The position numbers were made by a program, and so were the translations under genes. Below the pieces are notes generated by a model that did no database searches, was not told the origin of the DNA, and was given only the letters and a program-made list of their open reading frames with translations. Positions 16,547-25,634 of a stretch of DNA of 64,000 nt are shown here, piece after piece (position 1 is the stretch's first letter; every line of letters begins with the position of its first letter). The DNA is taken from contig NZ_CP114291.2 in the NCBI RefSeq assembly GCF_027111355.2, positions 3,100,001 to 3,164,000 of the forward strand, given 5' to 3'. Source of the DNA: Flavobacterium eburneipallidum. Its GTDB lineage: Bacteria; Bacteroidota; Bacteroidia; Flavobacteriales; Flavobacteriaceae.

Positions 16547-18832
16547 ATGAAAACTGTTTTACTTTCAGCATTAACCTTATTATTTAGCCTTTCAAGCCAA
16601 GCGCAAGATATGGCAAGTGCCTCTGGAATGATTTCTAATGAAACAAACGAAAGTATTTTAGACACTGTAAAAAATAAAAAAAGAGTCAATCTAAAAGAAG
16701 TAACTGTAACTGGAAATAAGCACCCAAAACCAGTATCAGCAATACGCTCGGGCTTGAAACCAATGGATGTACCACAAAGCATACAAGTCATTGGTTCGGA
16801 AATCATAGAGCAACAGCAAGCCATTCGTTTGAGTGAGGTAATTAAAAATGCTAATGGAATTTATGTAAGTTCTGCCCGAGGTGGAGCTCAAGAATCATTT
16901 TTCTCAAGAGGATATGATATGTCTGCTAATAATATGTTTAAAAATGGTTTCCGTTATAATTCAGGTTCTATTCCAGAAGTTTCTGGTCTTGAAAAAGTAG
17001 AATTTCTTAAAGGAGGCGCTGCCTTATTATTTGGAAATGTTGCTCCTGGAGGGATTTTAAATTTAGTAACCAAAACACCTTCGTTTAAAAGTGGTGGCGA
17101 AATTTCGATGCAAGCCGGAAGTTATGCTTATTACAAACCATCGGTTGATTTTTATGGCCCTTTAAATAAATGGATTGCTTATAGAATCAATGCTTCTTAC
17201 GAAAATTCAGAAAGTTTTAGAGACGTAGTAAAAAACGAGCGACTTTATGTAAACCCATCGTTCTTATTTAATATTAGTGATAAAACTCAAATTACTGTTC
17301 AAGGAGATTATTTAGATGCTGATTGGACTCCAGATTTTGGAACAGGTATGATAGGTGAAACTATTTTAGATTTGCCTCGCAACGCCTTTTATGGTTCACT
17401 TTGGTCAACTGGAAATACAAAATCAGCAAGTGGTTCAATCTTGGTAAATCACGATTTCAACAAAAATTGGAAATTAAATTTCAACAGCTCTTATCAAGAC
17501 TTTCATAGACAATCAAAATCCACAGCTCAAATAGCAAATGTTACTGCAACTGGAAATTGGACAAGAGGATTAGTTCAAAATAAAAATTTAGAAACAATTC
17601 TTGGCGATCAATTAAGCTTACAAGGAAACTTTAATACAGGAAGAATTAAACATCAATTATTTACTGGTGTAGATTATGAAAATTCATATGCTACAGCTTA
17701 CACTTATGGTTTTTTTGCAAACCCAACATCTACAACAACCATTAATTACGGTACAATAAATCTTTATACTTTTGATGCTGAAACTCAAAGAAATGATGAG
17801 CCAGAATCTAGAAACACTGCAATTGCATATACTACCACAGACCGATTTGGAGTTTATGCCCAAGATTTGATTTCGTTTACAGACAAAATCAAACTTTTAG
17901 CAGGTATTCGTTGGTCTTGGCAAGAATCACAAGTGGTTACAGATACTTACACTATTAATCCAGTAAAAGTGACAACTGTTGAAGCAAAAAAACGTATCGA
18001 TCAAGCTTTTACTCCAAAAATAGGATTGGTTTACCAGCCTTTAAAAGATATGTCTTTATTTGCTAGTTATTCTAGTTCTTTCACACCCAATACTGGATTG
18101 ACTGTGAATGGAGATGTATTAGAATCTTCTATAATAGATCAATATGAAGCAGGAATTAAAAAAGATTTTTGGAAAGGAATTTTAAGCACTAATATTACGG
18201 TATATCAAATAGATAATAGTAACCTAGCACAAACAGCTCCATTTTTAGCAGACGGGATTACTGAAAATGTAAATTCACAAATAAGAGTTTTAGGAGGAGG
18301 AACAAGAAGTAAAGGAGTTGAAGTTGATATAACTGCAAGACCTATTGATGGTTTAAACATAATTGCAGGTTACAGTTATAATGATATGCGATACACCAAA
18401 ACCTCTGGAACAAGCGGTAGTTTTATTGAAGGAGATCGCTTGACAAGAACCCCAAAAAATACTGCTAACTTAAGCTTTTTCTATACATTACCCTCTGGAG
18501 TATTAAAAGGTCTTTCGATTGGAGCCATTGGAAATTATATAGGAAACCGACTTGGGGGTTGGAATAATGACTACGTATGGACAGCTGTAGCACCTACACC
18601 AACAAATCCTAATCCTAATCCAGCCTACACAGTATCCGTTAGAGATCGTGATTTTCCAATAGAAGGTTATGCAACTATTGACGCTTCAATAGGTTATGCT
18701 TGGAAAAAATTGTCTTTACTATGCAAACTATCAAACATTACAAATGAATTGAATTATACCGTACACGAAAATTATAGTATCAATCCAATTGCACCAAGAC
18801 AAGTAATGGCTAGTCTAAAATACAAGTTGTAG
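16547..18832 (+). CDS. TonB-dependent siderophore-type outer-membrane receptor
   Basis: 761 residues: a signal peptide (to about residue 20), then a short linker without the carboxypeptidase-like domain common in SusC proteins, a plug domain (about 70-180; MDVPQSIQVIGSEIIEQQQ, then GGAALLFGNVAPGG near 162-175) and a beta barrel of about 580 residues ending in a terminal aromatic-rich strand (MASLKYKL). The DVPQSIQVI plug signature is typical of ferric-siderophore receptors such as those for hydroxamates. Uptake would use TonB-ExbBD, which is not in the window. The Fur-like operator and the nearby reductase cluster support an iron role. The siderophore itself cannot be told. Confidence 0.93.
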   Translation: MKTVLLSALTLLFSLSSQAQDMASASGMISNETNESILDTVKNKKRVNLKEVTVTGNKHPKPVSAIRSGLKPMDVPQSIQVIGSEIIEQQQAIRLSEVIKNANGIYVSSARGGAQESFFSRGYDMSANNMFKNGFRYNSGSIPEVSGLEKVEFLKGGAALLFGNVAPGGILNLVTKTPSFKSGGEISMQAGSYAYYKPSVDFYGPLNKWIAYRINASYENSESFRDVVKNERLYVNPSFLFNISDKTQITVQGDYLDADWTPDFGTGMIGETILDLPRNAFYGSLWSTGNTKSASGSILVNHDFNKNWKLNFNSSYQDFHRQSKSTAQIANVTATGNWTRGLVQNKNLETILGDQLSLQGNFNTGRIKHQLFTGVDYENSYATAYTYGFFANPTSTTTINYGTINLYTFDAETQRNDEPESRNTAIAYTTTDRFGVYAQDLISFTDKIKLLAGIRWSWQESQVVTDTYTINPVKVTTVEAKKRIDQAFTPKIGLVYQPLKDMSLFASYSSSFTPNTGLTVNGDVLESSIIDQYEAGIKKDFWKGILSTNITVYQIDNSNLAQTAPFLADGITENVNSQIRVLGGGTRSKGVEVDITARPIDGLNIIAGYSYNDMRYTKTSGTSGSFIEGDRLTRTPKNTANLSFFYTLPSGVLKGLSIGAIGNYIGNRLGGWNNDYVWTAVAPTPTNPNPNPAYTVSVRDRDFPIEGYATIDASIGYAWKKLSLLCKLSNITNELNYTVHENYSINPIAPRQVMASLKYKL

Positions 18833-18851
18833 TTTGAATTCTATTAAACTT

Positions 18852-18892
18852 AAAAATCCCAATCCTGAAATGATTTCAAGATTGGGATTTTT
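18852..18892. terminator. Bidirectional terminator between receptor and 769-residue protein genes
   Basis: Perfect arms AAAAATCCCAATC and GATTGGGATTTTT, with an inner TGAAAT/ATTTCA stem, between two convergent genes. A and T runs lie on the correct sides for both directions. Confidence 0.88.
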
Positions 18893-18893
18893 T

Positions 18894-21176
18894 TTATCTT
18901 CTGGATTTAAAATAGTTGGATAGATTTTCGCAGCCTGACAAATCAGAACTGAATTGAGGAAATTGCCCTGTAACTCTTTTTGAACTACTAAAGGTATTTT
19001 TCTCTGCATAATCCATCATTCGCAAACAAAGGGCTTTGAATTTAGGCGTTTTAGCATTTTCGAAAGCTAATTTGTAATATGTTGATGCTTTCTTTTTGTT
19101 TCGATATTCAATTTCATCAATATACGATTCATTTTCAAATTCCTGTCCGTAATAAGAAGAACTGCTCGAATAACGACGCATCATCCAAGAATTGCCATAA
19201 TCAGACATATTGTAATAACAATTCGCTAACAGAAAATAGTAATAATCTCGATCTTTGGTTTTCGGATTATAAGCCAAATTGGTGTATTTTATTAAATGTT
19301 CGGTAATAGAAAGTTTGGTAACTAGGAACTTTTCTTTGTGTTCGATGAAGTCTTTGGTGTATTTAAAATCATAAAAAGGATTTTGGTCAAACGAATAGTC
19401 TTCTCCATAATTTCCTCTTTCCCAAGCATTGTAATTCTCATCCCAATAACTTTTTCCAATAGATTTATAAGTTACCAAAGCCTTATCCAATTGATTTTCC
19501 CTGATGTATTTGGTTCCCAACAAATCCTGCAAATAATCTTTGTCTTTTAGTAATCTAGCATAAATAGCCTTTTCAAATCCAGATGAAAAATCGGTTTTCA
19601 ATTTATCAACAATAGTTTGCAAATCTTGGGCAGCATACACAAAATCCAAATAGTCAAAATAAGTGTAAAACACTTCTAAATTTCCCGATGTTCGAATGCG
19701 ATTGCCTTGCCATTCTACATTACTAACATCATAACCATTATCAAAATTAGTTTCCAATAACGAAATCAAAGCCATTCCATCGGTGATATTTCCCTTAAAT
19801 TCTAATTCTCTTCCAAAAGCAAAAATAAAGCGTTCGTCATTTTTATACTTTAAAATCAGATGCTGAATTTCAGGTTGAATAATGGCTTTTCCATACTCCT
19901 GATTAGCTGTAATACAAAGTGCTTTTATTTTTTCGATTTGTTCCACCGCTTTATTGGTTTTGTATGTTTTTTCAAAAGAAGCAATTTGCTGTAAACAATC
20001 CGAATATTTTCTGGTGATGAATTGCAAATTGATTTGAGCCGCTTTCCAAATCATAGGATTTTGAGTAGCTTTCAAATCGATTGTTTGAATAAAATCTAAT
20101 ACTTCTTGCGCATACAAACGATCGTTTTCAGAACGATTTCGCAAAGTTTCGGTAGTGATTTTATCTGTATTATCGCTCCAATAATCAAATTGTGTGGATG
20201 GCAAATAATTGGAATAATAAGGCGTGTAAACCCAATCTTCAATCTTATTAATTTCTCGTAATAACAAAAAACCTAGAATCTCGGATTTTGGATTTTTTTT
20301 GTAAATTTCTTTCAAATAATCCAAAGTCTTATCTACTTTTTGAATCGAAGCATACGCATAAACATTCGCAATTTCTTCTTTGGTTTTCGCCTGTTGCAAA
20401 ACTTCGCTAATTTTGAAATTCTCGTGGAAATAGTAATAACTCGCATACGCTTTTTCAGGACAATAAGCCATCAAATTCGCTGCATTAACCATCGCTTCCG
20501 CATCTGATTTTGTAAAAGTGTAAAAAAATAAACTCCAATTATAGAGATAATCTTTTTTGCTTAAATTGAAATTATCCTCAAAAAATTTCTCCATAACATC
20601 TTGTCTTTTGGCATAATACGCTAATCGAATCGTCAAAAAAGCATATTTCCGTTTGAAATAAAGATTCTTTTCTCTTTGGGTAATTCGAACTAATTTATTC
20701 AACAAAACAGTTCGTTCATTGGTATTCGCTATTTCATTTCTTTCCCAAGAATCTTCCTCAAAAACATTATTTACAGCTTCGCAATTCTTTGCCATTTTCA
20801 AATATCCAATCGCATCTAATTTCTTATTTTGATATAAATATTGGATAAAATCATTTGTACTTTTGGCATGAATATCGGTCAATTTCAAATTATTATTAAA
20901 ATCCTCAATGGCTTCAACACTGACCATTTTGTTGGTGTAATTGTGCCAATCCAAAATATTGGCTTCTACATTTGCCCTATAATCATTTGGATTTTCATCA
21001 TAATCAAATCCGAATAAATTAGCATTATAATAAAAAGCTTTGTAATGCGAATAATTAAAATATTCGGGTTGGAACAAGCAATACCGAATATCTTCACCAT
21101 AAGGCGAATAACCACAAGCCAGACTTTTGCAAAAACTACTTGCTAAAAGAACTATAAAAACTAGAAATTGCTTCAT
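18894..21176 (-). CDS. Large secreted helical-repeat protein of unknown function
   Basis: 760 residues from the ATG at 21176, chosen because MKQFLVFIVLLASSFCKSLA is a signal peptide; the ATG at 21203 would add nine residues. The mature N-terminus is CGYSPYGEDIRYCLF with conserved-looking cysteines; the rest is almost wholly helical with TPR-like pairs (for example around DKALVTYKSIGKSYWDENY and in KKASTYYKLAFENAKTPKFK). No catalytic motif is recognisable. Its 5' end overlaps the 3' end of the upstream lipoprotein gene by 41 bases, so the two are translationally coupled and probably function together. I do not recognise a named family. Confidence 0.8.
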   Translation of the reverse strand: MKQFLVFIVLLASSFCKSLACGYSPYGEDIRYCLFQPEYFNYSHYKAFYYNANLFGFDYDENPNDYRANVEANILDWHNYTNKMVSVEAIEDFNNNLKLTDIHAKSTNDFIQYLYQNKKLDAIGYLKMAKNCEAVNNVFEEDSWERNEIANTNERTVLLNKLVRITQREKNLYFKRKYAFLTIRLAYYAKRQDVMEKFFEDNFNLSKKDYLYNWSLFFYTFTKSDAEAMVNAANLMAYCPEKAYASYYYFHENFKISEVLQQAKTKEEIANVYAYASIQKVDKTLDYLKEIYKKNPKSEILGFLLLREINKIEDWVYTPYYSNYLPSTQFDYWSDNTDKITTETLRNRSENDRLYAQEVLDFIQTIDLKATQNPMIWKAAQINLQFITRKYSDCLQQIASFEKTYKTNKAVEQIEKIKALCITANQEYGKAIIQPEIQHLILKYKNDERFIFAFGRELEFKGNITDGMALISLLETNFDNGYDVSNVEWQGNRIRTSGNLEVFYTYFDYLDFVYAAQDLQTIVDKLKTDFSSGFEKAIYARLLKDKDYLQDLLGTKYIRENQLDKALVTYKSIGKSYWDENYNAWERGNYGEDYSFDQNPFYDFKYTKDFIEHKEKFLVTKLSITEHLIKYTNLAYNPKTKDRDYYYFLLANCYYNMSDYGNSWMMRRYSSSSSYYGQEFENESYIDEIEYRNKKKASTYYKLAFENAKTPKFKALCLRMMDYAEKNTFSSSKRVTGQFPQFSSDLSGCENLSNYFKSRR

Positions 21177-22182
21177 TGTTGTATTTTTTGAAAGTGCTAT
21201 CATCTAAATGAAATAAGGAAATGGTCGTATTTTGGTTCAATTCCACATTTTTTTTAATAATTGAAATGGCTTCATTAATCGTTTCTGTTGAGATTTCTTC
21301 ACATTTGATTTGATCTCCTTTCTTGAAATAAGAATCATAATTATAGGTTGTATCCCTTGTAACTTCATACCACATTGGTTTTACTTCCTTGGCGAATCCT
21401 GAAATTTCCGCCGAATTGATATTCAACAAACCCGAAAAACGATTGTTTTGATACCATTGTGTCCAATAAAAAACAGGCAATGCCACATCTAAATGAATGG
21501 GATAAATACGTCTTTCATTCAGATACGATTTTAATTCAGCTAAATCCAAAATGGAATTTTTGTTTTTGTTCGACAATGGTTTTATCAAGTTATAACACAT
21601 CAACATCGCTTTGTCCACAGGTGGAACGCCCATAATTTCGGGATATTTGTACGGATACAAACGAAGCGTGCAACTAATATCTTTAGCAGACAATTCCTTT
21701 ATTTTTTTCAGCAAATAGAAATATTTGTCTTTGGTCGATTTGGTCCAATCGCAATCTATTTGAATTTCGGAGTATTCAAAAATGCTTTTATTTTCGTAAC
21801 CTTTATGGTATTTATCCACCAAAAAAACTATATTATCTGCCAATTTATCCAAGGATTTTTCAGTATTATATTGAAAAATTTCATTCTTGATGAAAATAGT
21901 TGGAACGATATGCAATGAATCTAATGCGCGAAAATCATAGTCACTAGGTTTGCTTTTTTCATAAGGAAAATTACCCATCGTTTCATTATAATCCACTTCA
22001 AAAAGTTTGAGGTATATTTTTTTGACTTTCAAATTTTTAATTTTCTTAACCGATTCTTCTCCAAAAGCAGTATTACTTTTCCAGTAATAAAAAGCTCTTT
22101 CCACATTTTCTACCTTACTTTCCTTTTGGGAACAAGACAAAAACAAACAGGAAACAAATACAAACAAAACTATTTTTTTCAT
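21136..22182 (-). CDS. Lipoprotein with a possible TIM-barrel (glycosidase-like) domain
   Basis: 348 residues with a lipoprotein signal ending at Cys17 (VSCLFLSC). The mature protein contains ordered beta/alpha segments: RAFYYWKSNTAF near 29-40, KKIYLKLFEV (54-63), VPTIFIKNEI (92-101), SEIQIDCDWT (141-150), CTLRLYPYKYP (176-186) and YPIHLDVALPVFYW (228-241). This spacing resembles a glycoside-hydrolase-like barrel; EIQIDCDW and the HLDVALP strand are suggestive, but no family is certain and enzymatic function is unproven. It is first in a two-gene unit with the overlapping 760-residue secreted protein. Confidence 0.75.
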   Translation of the reverse strand: MKKIVLFVFVSCLFLSCSQKESKVENVERAFYYWKSNTAFGEESVKKIKNLKVKKIYLKLFEVDYNETMGNFPYEKSKPSDYDFRALDSLHIVPTIFIKNEIFQYNTEKSLDKLADNIVFLVDKYHKGYENKSIFEYSEIQIDCDWTKSTKDKYFYLLKKIKELSAKDISCTLRLYPYKYPEIMGVPPVDKAMLMCYNLIKPLSNKNKNSILDLAELKSYLNERRIYPIHLDVALPVFYWTQWYQNNRFSGLLNINSAEISGFAKEVKPMWYEVTRDTTYNYDSYFKKGDQIKCEEISTETINEAISIIKKNVELNQNTTISLFHLDDSTFKKYNNEAISSFYSSFSK

Positions 22183-22270
22183 GAGATATAGGAATTTTAT
22201 TAAAGTATAAAATCATACTAAAATTATATTTTTTTGAGATACAAAAATCAAAAAAAACTTTTTGAAGAAA

Positions 22271-22305
22271 AAATCCCAATCTGAATAATATCAAAATTGG
22301 GATTT
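22271..22305 (-). terminator. Terminator of valS
   Basis: Arms AAATCCCAAT and ATTGGGATTT around a 15-base loop, with an A/T-rich flank, directly after the valS stop on the minus strand. It separates valS from the downstream lipoprotein unit. The stem is almost the same as that at 18852-18892. Confidence 0.75.
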
Positions 22306-22330
22306 CATATTTAAACAATTCTTCAGTTAT

Positions 22331-24964
22331 TTATTTCAACCCAGCCAAACTCTGCTCAATCGTAGCAATTTTAGAAAGTGCATCGGCTTCTTTTTTGCGT
22401 TCGTTTTCGATGATTTCAGGTTTTGCGTTGGCTACAAACTTTTCATTTGACAATTTCACCTGTACCGATTTTAAGAAACCTTTGATGTAATTTAACTCTT
22501 CGGTCAATTTAGCGATTTCAGCTTCAACATCAATATTACCTGAAATTGGAATAAAATATTCATTCGATTTTACACGGAAAGACAAAGCACCATCCACTTT
22601 ATCCGAAACATATTCCAAGGAAGTGATGTTTCCTAATTTGGTTACCACCGAATCAAAATAAGTCGAAGCTTTATCATTGTTTACTACCTTCAATTCAATT
22701 GTATCCTTGAACGGAATATTTTTGTCTTTACGAATCGTTCTGATTCCTGAAATCACTTCTATTGTGTTTTCGAAATCGGTAATTAATTGCGCATTGAACG
22801 GTTTTATTTCTGGCCAAGTCGAAACAATTAAAGCTTCTTCTGGAGTTCTTTCTGCCAATAATTGCCAAATTTCCTCTGTCAAGAACGGCATAAATGGATG
22901 CAATAATTTCAGATTACTTTCCAGCATTTCTATCGCTTTTGCAAAAGTTAGACTATCAATTGGCTGTTGGTAAGCTGGTTTGATCATTTCTAAAAACCAA
23001 GAACAGAAATCGTCCCAAACCAATTTGTAAATTCCCATCAAGGCATCGGAAATTCTATATTTTTCGAAATTATCCTCGATTTCCAAAAGTGTTTGTTGCA
23101 ATTTGGCTTCGTACCATTCAATCGCCACTTTCGAAGATTCCGGTTGCGGAATAGCATCTGAAACGTCCCAACCTTTTATCAATTTGAAAGCATTCCAAAT
23201 TTTATTGGTAAAGCCTTTTCCTTGGTTGCACAATTCTTCATCAAACATAATGTCGTTTCCAGCAGAAGCACTCAAAAGCAATCCCACACGAACTCCATCA
23301 GCTCCGAATTTCTCAATTAATTCCAAAGGTTCAGGTGAATTTCCTAAAGATTTCGACATTTTACGTCTTTGTTTGTCACGAACCAAACCAGTTAAATACA
23401 CATTCGAAAATGGTTTTTCTCCAGCATATTCGTAACCCGCAATAATCATTCTGGCCACCCAGAAAAATAAAATATCCGGTCCAGTTACTAAATCATTCGT
23501 TGGATAATAATATTTATAATCTTCGTTTTCAGGATTCATAATTCCGCCAAAAACGGACATTGGCCATAACCAAGAGGAGAACCAAGTGTCCAAAGCATCA
23601 ACGTCTTGACGAAGGTTGTTGGTTGTTAGTTGTTGGTTGTTGGTTGTTTTTTTGGCTAAAGCCAAAGCATCTTCGATGTTTTCAGCAACTACAAAATCTT
23701 CTTTTCCATCGCCATAATAATAAGCTGGTATTTGCTGTCCCCACCACAATTGACGGGAAATATTCCAATCGCGGATATTATTTAACCAATGTGCGTAAGT
23801 GTTGTCAAAACGCTTTGGATGTAATTTAATATCCCCATCTTCTAAAACGGATTTAATGGCAGGCTTTACCAAATCTTCCATTTTCAGGAACCACTGGTCA
23901 GACAAACGAGGTTCGATTACGGCTTTAGTTCTTTCGGAAGTTCCTACTTTATTCAAATGAATTTCAGTTTTTGCCAAATCGCCATTCGATTCTAATTCTT
24001 TTGCAATTTCAGCACGAACTACAAAACGGTCTTTCCCTTGGTAATGCAAACCAAAACTATTTAAAGTCGCATCTTCATTGAAAATATCAATAATTTCCAA
24101 ATTGTGTTTTTCTCCTAAAGCTTTATCGTTTACATCGTGAGCAGGAGTTACTTTCAGGCAACCCGTTCCAAATTCCACATCTACATATTCATCTTCAATA
24201 ATTGGAATTACACGACCACAAATTGGCACAATGGCTTTCTTCCCTTTCAAATGGGTAAAACGCTCGTCACTTGGGTTGATACAAATCGCAGTATCTCCAA
24301 AAATAGTTTCCGGACGTGTCGTTGCTACTGTCAAGAAATCTTCTGAACCTTCAATTTTATATTTCAGGAAAAATAATTTTCCTTGTTGTTCTTCATAAAT
24401 AACTTCTTCGTCAGACAAAGTAGTTTTGGCTTCCGGATCCCAGTTTACCATTCGATACCCACGATAAATCAAGCCTTTGTTATATAAATCAACGAAAGAT
24501 TTGATTACAGATGCTGACATATCAGGATCCATCGTGAATTTAGTTCGGTCCCAATCACAAGAGCAACCCAATTGTTTCAACTGCTCCAAGATTGTTCCTC
24601 CGTATTTGTCTGTCCAGTCGTAAGCGTGTTTTAAAAACTCTTCACGGCTCAAATCGGATTTATTGATTCCTTCTGATTTTAATTTGGCAACTACTTTTGC
24701 TTCTGTAGCAATCGAAGCGTGATCCGTTCCTGGCACCCAACAAGCGTTGAATCCTTTCAAACGTGCACGACGAATTAAAACATCCTGAATGGTATTGTTC
24801 AGCATATGTCCCATGTGTAAGACTCCTGTTACGTTGGGTGGAGGAATTACGATGGTATATGGAGTTCTGTGATCTGGTTCTGAATGGAAATAATTGTTCT
24901 TCATCCAGTAGTCATACCACTTATTTTCAATGGTTTTAGCGTCAAATTGTGCAGGAATTGTCAT
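22331..24964 (-). CDS. valS: Valyl-tRNA synthetase
   Basis: Class I synthetase that charges tRNA-Val and edits mischarged Thr. 877 residues, the usual bacterial length. The HIGH-type motif is PNVTGVLHMGH (43-53) and the KMSKS loop is RKMSKSLGN (534-542). The editing domain lies between about 190 and 345, the anticodon-binding domain follows residue 600, and a C-terminal coiled coil (about 810-877, rich in Glu/Lys) binds tRNA. Residues 439-452 (KTTNNQQLTTNNLR region) are encoded by a CAACAAC-type low-complexity tract at about 23614-23650, just before DALDTWFSSWLWP. It is monocistronic, with a terminator after it. Confidence 0.98.
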   Translation of the reverse strand: MTIPAQFDAKTIENKWYDYWMKNNYFHSEPDHRTPYTIVIPPPNVTGVLHMGHMLNNTIQDVLIRRARLKGFNACWVPGTDHASIATEAKVVAKLKSEGINKSDLSREEFLKHAYDWTDKYGGTILEQLKQLGCSCDWDRTKFTMDPDMSASVIKSFVDLYNKGLIYRGYRMVNWDPEAKTTLSDEEVIYEEQQGKLFFLKYKIEGSEDFLTVATTRPETIFGDTAICINPSDERFTHLKGKKAIVPICGRVIPIIEDEYVDVEFGTGCLKVTPAHDVNDKALGEKHNLEIIDIFNEDATLNSFGLHYQGKDRFVVRAEIAKELESNGDLAKTEIHLNKVGTSERTKAVIEPRLSDQWFLKMEDLVKPAIKSVLEDGDIKLHPKRFDNTYAHWLNNIRDWNISRQLWWGQQIPAYYYGDGKEDFVVAENIEDALALAKKTTNNQQLTTNNLRQDVDALDTWFSSWLWPMSVFGGIMNPENEDYKYYYPTNDLVTGPDILFFWVARMIIAGYEYAGEKPFSNVYLTGLVRDKQRRKMSKSLGNSPEPLELIEKFGADGVRVGLLLSASAGNDIMFDEELCNQGKGFTNKIWNAFKLIKGWDVSDAIPQPESSKVAIEWYEAKLQQTLLEIEDNFEKYRISDALMGIYKLVWDDFCSWFLEMIKPAYQQPIDSLTFAKAIEMLESNLKLLHPFMPFLTEEIWQLLAERTPEEALIVSTWPEIKPFNAQLITDFENTIEVISGIRTIRKDKNIPFKDTIELKVVNNDKASTYFDSVVTKLGNITSLEYVSDKVDGALSFRVKSNEYFIPISGNIDVEAEIAKLTEELNYIKGFLKSVQVKLSNEKFVANAKPEIIENERKKEADALSKIATIEQSLAGLK

Positions 24965-24967
24965 TGT

Positions 24968-25026
24968 ATTGTTTATTTGTTTAATCGGTTATTCGTTTAC
25001 CCGATTAAACAAATAACCGATTAAAC
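24968..25026. repeat. Inverted and direct repeats upstream of valS
   Basis: ATTTGTTTAATCGG on one side and CCGATTAAACAAAT, twice, on the other side of a short spacer, forming an alternative pair of hairpins in the valS leader. The TAAACAAATAAAC-like flavour recurs before cysS. It could be a leader structure controlling valS or a simple dispersed repeat; no T-box-like elements are visible. Confidence 0.5.
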
Positions 25027-25072
25027 AAATCACCTTTTCTTTTGGTCTGATTTTTGTAATTTTAATTGGGAA

Positions 25073-25080
25073 CAAAAGTA
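25073..25080 (-). promoter_or_regulatory. Possible -7 box for valS
   Basis: On the minus strand TACTTTTG, matching TAnnTTTG, about 110 bases before the valS start and upstream of the leader repeats. No convincing -33 element is seen, so this is tentative. Confidence 0.35.
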
Positions 25081-25175
25081 AATAATTAAGTACAGTATAA
25101 AAAGAGAAATAAATAATTGTCCTGTGAATTAAAAAAAGTATTTTTACTATAATGAATATCCAAAAAAATAATGAA

Positions 25176-25562
25176 ATGAAAAATATAACCACACTAATAG
25201 CAATTGTATTGTTTAGTAGTTTTGGTTTTGCTCAAAAAGGTGCAAAAATTCAATTTAAAACAGCTGACAATACAATAGATTATGGAACTGTTTCTAAAAA
25301 GAATGACAATGGAATTCGTTCAGTGGAATTCTCAAATACTGGTGATGCTCCACTTATGATTATCAACGTATTATCAACTCCTGGATTTACCATTACAACT
25401 AAACCCACAGTTGCTATTGCACCCGGAAAAACGGGAAAGATAGAAATCAAATACAATATGATTTCGGGACCAATACGAAAAACAATTGTAGTCGAATCGA
25501 ATGCTGTAAACTACGATAGCGGAAGAATTCCTTTGAAAATTAAAGGTCAAGTTTCTGAATAA
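25176..25562 (+). CDS. DUF1573 secreted protein
   Basis: 128 residues from the ATG at 25176, chosen because MKNITTLIAIVLFSSFGFAQ is a complete signal peptide; an ATG eight codons earlier (25152) is possible. The mature part is a single Ig-like beta sandwich of the DUF1573 type: IDYGTVSKKNDNGIRSVEF, then NTGDAPLMIINVLSTPG and KIEIKYNM. Such proteins are exported in Bacteroidota and related to ASH/MSP-like folds; their role is unknown. It is monocistronic, between divergent valS and a convergent T9SS-related unit. Confidence 0.85.
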   Translation: MKNITTLIAIVLFSSFGFAQKGAKIQFKTADNTIDYGTVSKKNDNGIRSVEFSNTGDAPLMIINVLSTPGFTITTKPTVAIAPGKTGKIEIKYNMISGPIRKTIVVESNAVNYDSGRIPLKIKGQVSE

Positions 25563-25582
25563 TTTTCAAACTTTTAAAACAC

Positions 25583-25618
25583 AAAAAAACCGTTCCAATT
25601 AATCAGAACGGTTTTTTT
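25583..25618. terminator. Bidirectional terminator, DUF1573 and OmpA genes
   Basis: Perfect 13-bp arms AAAAAAACCGTTC and GAACGGTTTTTTT around ten bases between two convergent genes. Confidence 0.92.
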
Positions 25619-25634
25619 TTACGTTTAAATTTCT

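Noticed and set aside
18852..22305. Shared AAATCCCAAT stem of two terminators as a common element
   Set aside because: A ten-base match between two terminator hairpins is weak and both serve as ordinary terminators; coincidence or local copying suffices.
24968..25026. T-box or other riboswitch in the valS leader
   Set aside because: T-box elements are not expected in this phylum, and neither a specifier loop nor the conserved T-box sequence is visible; only simple inverted repeats are seen.
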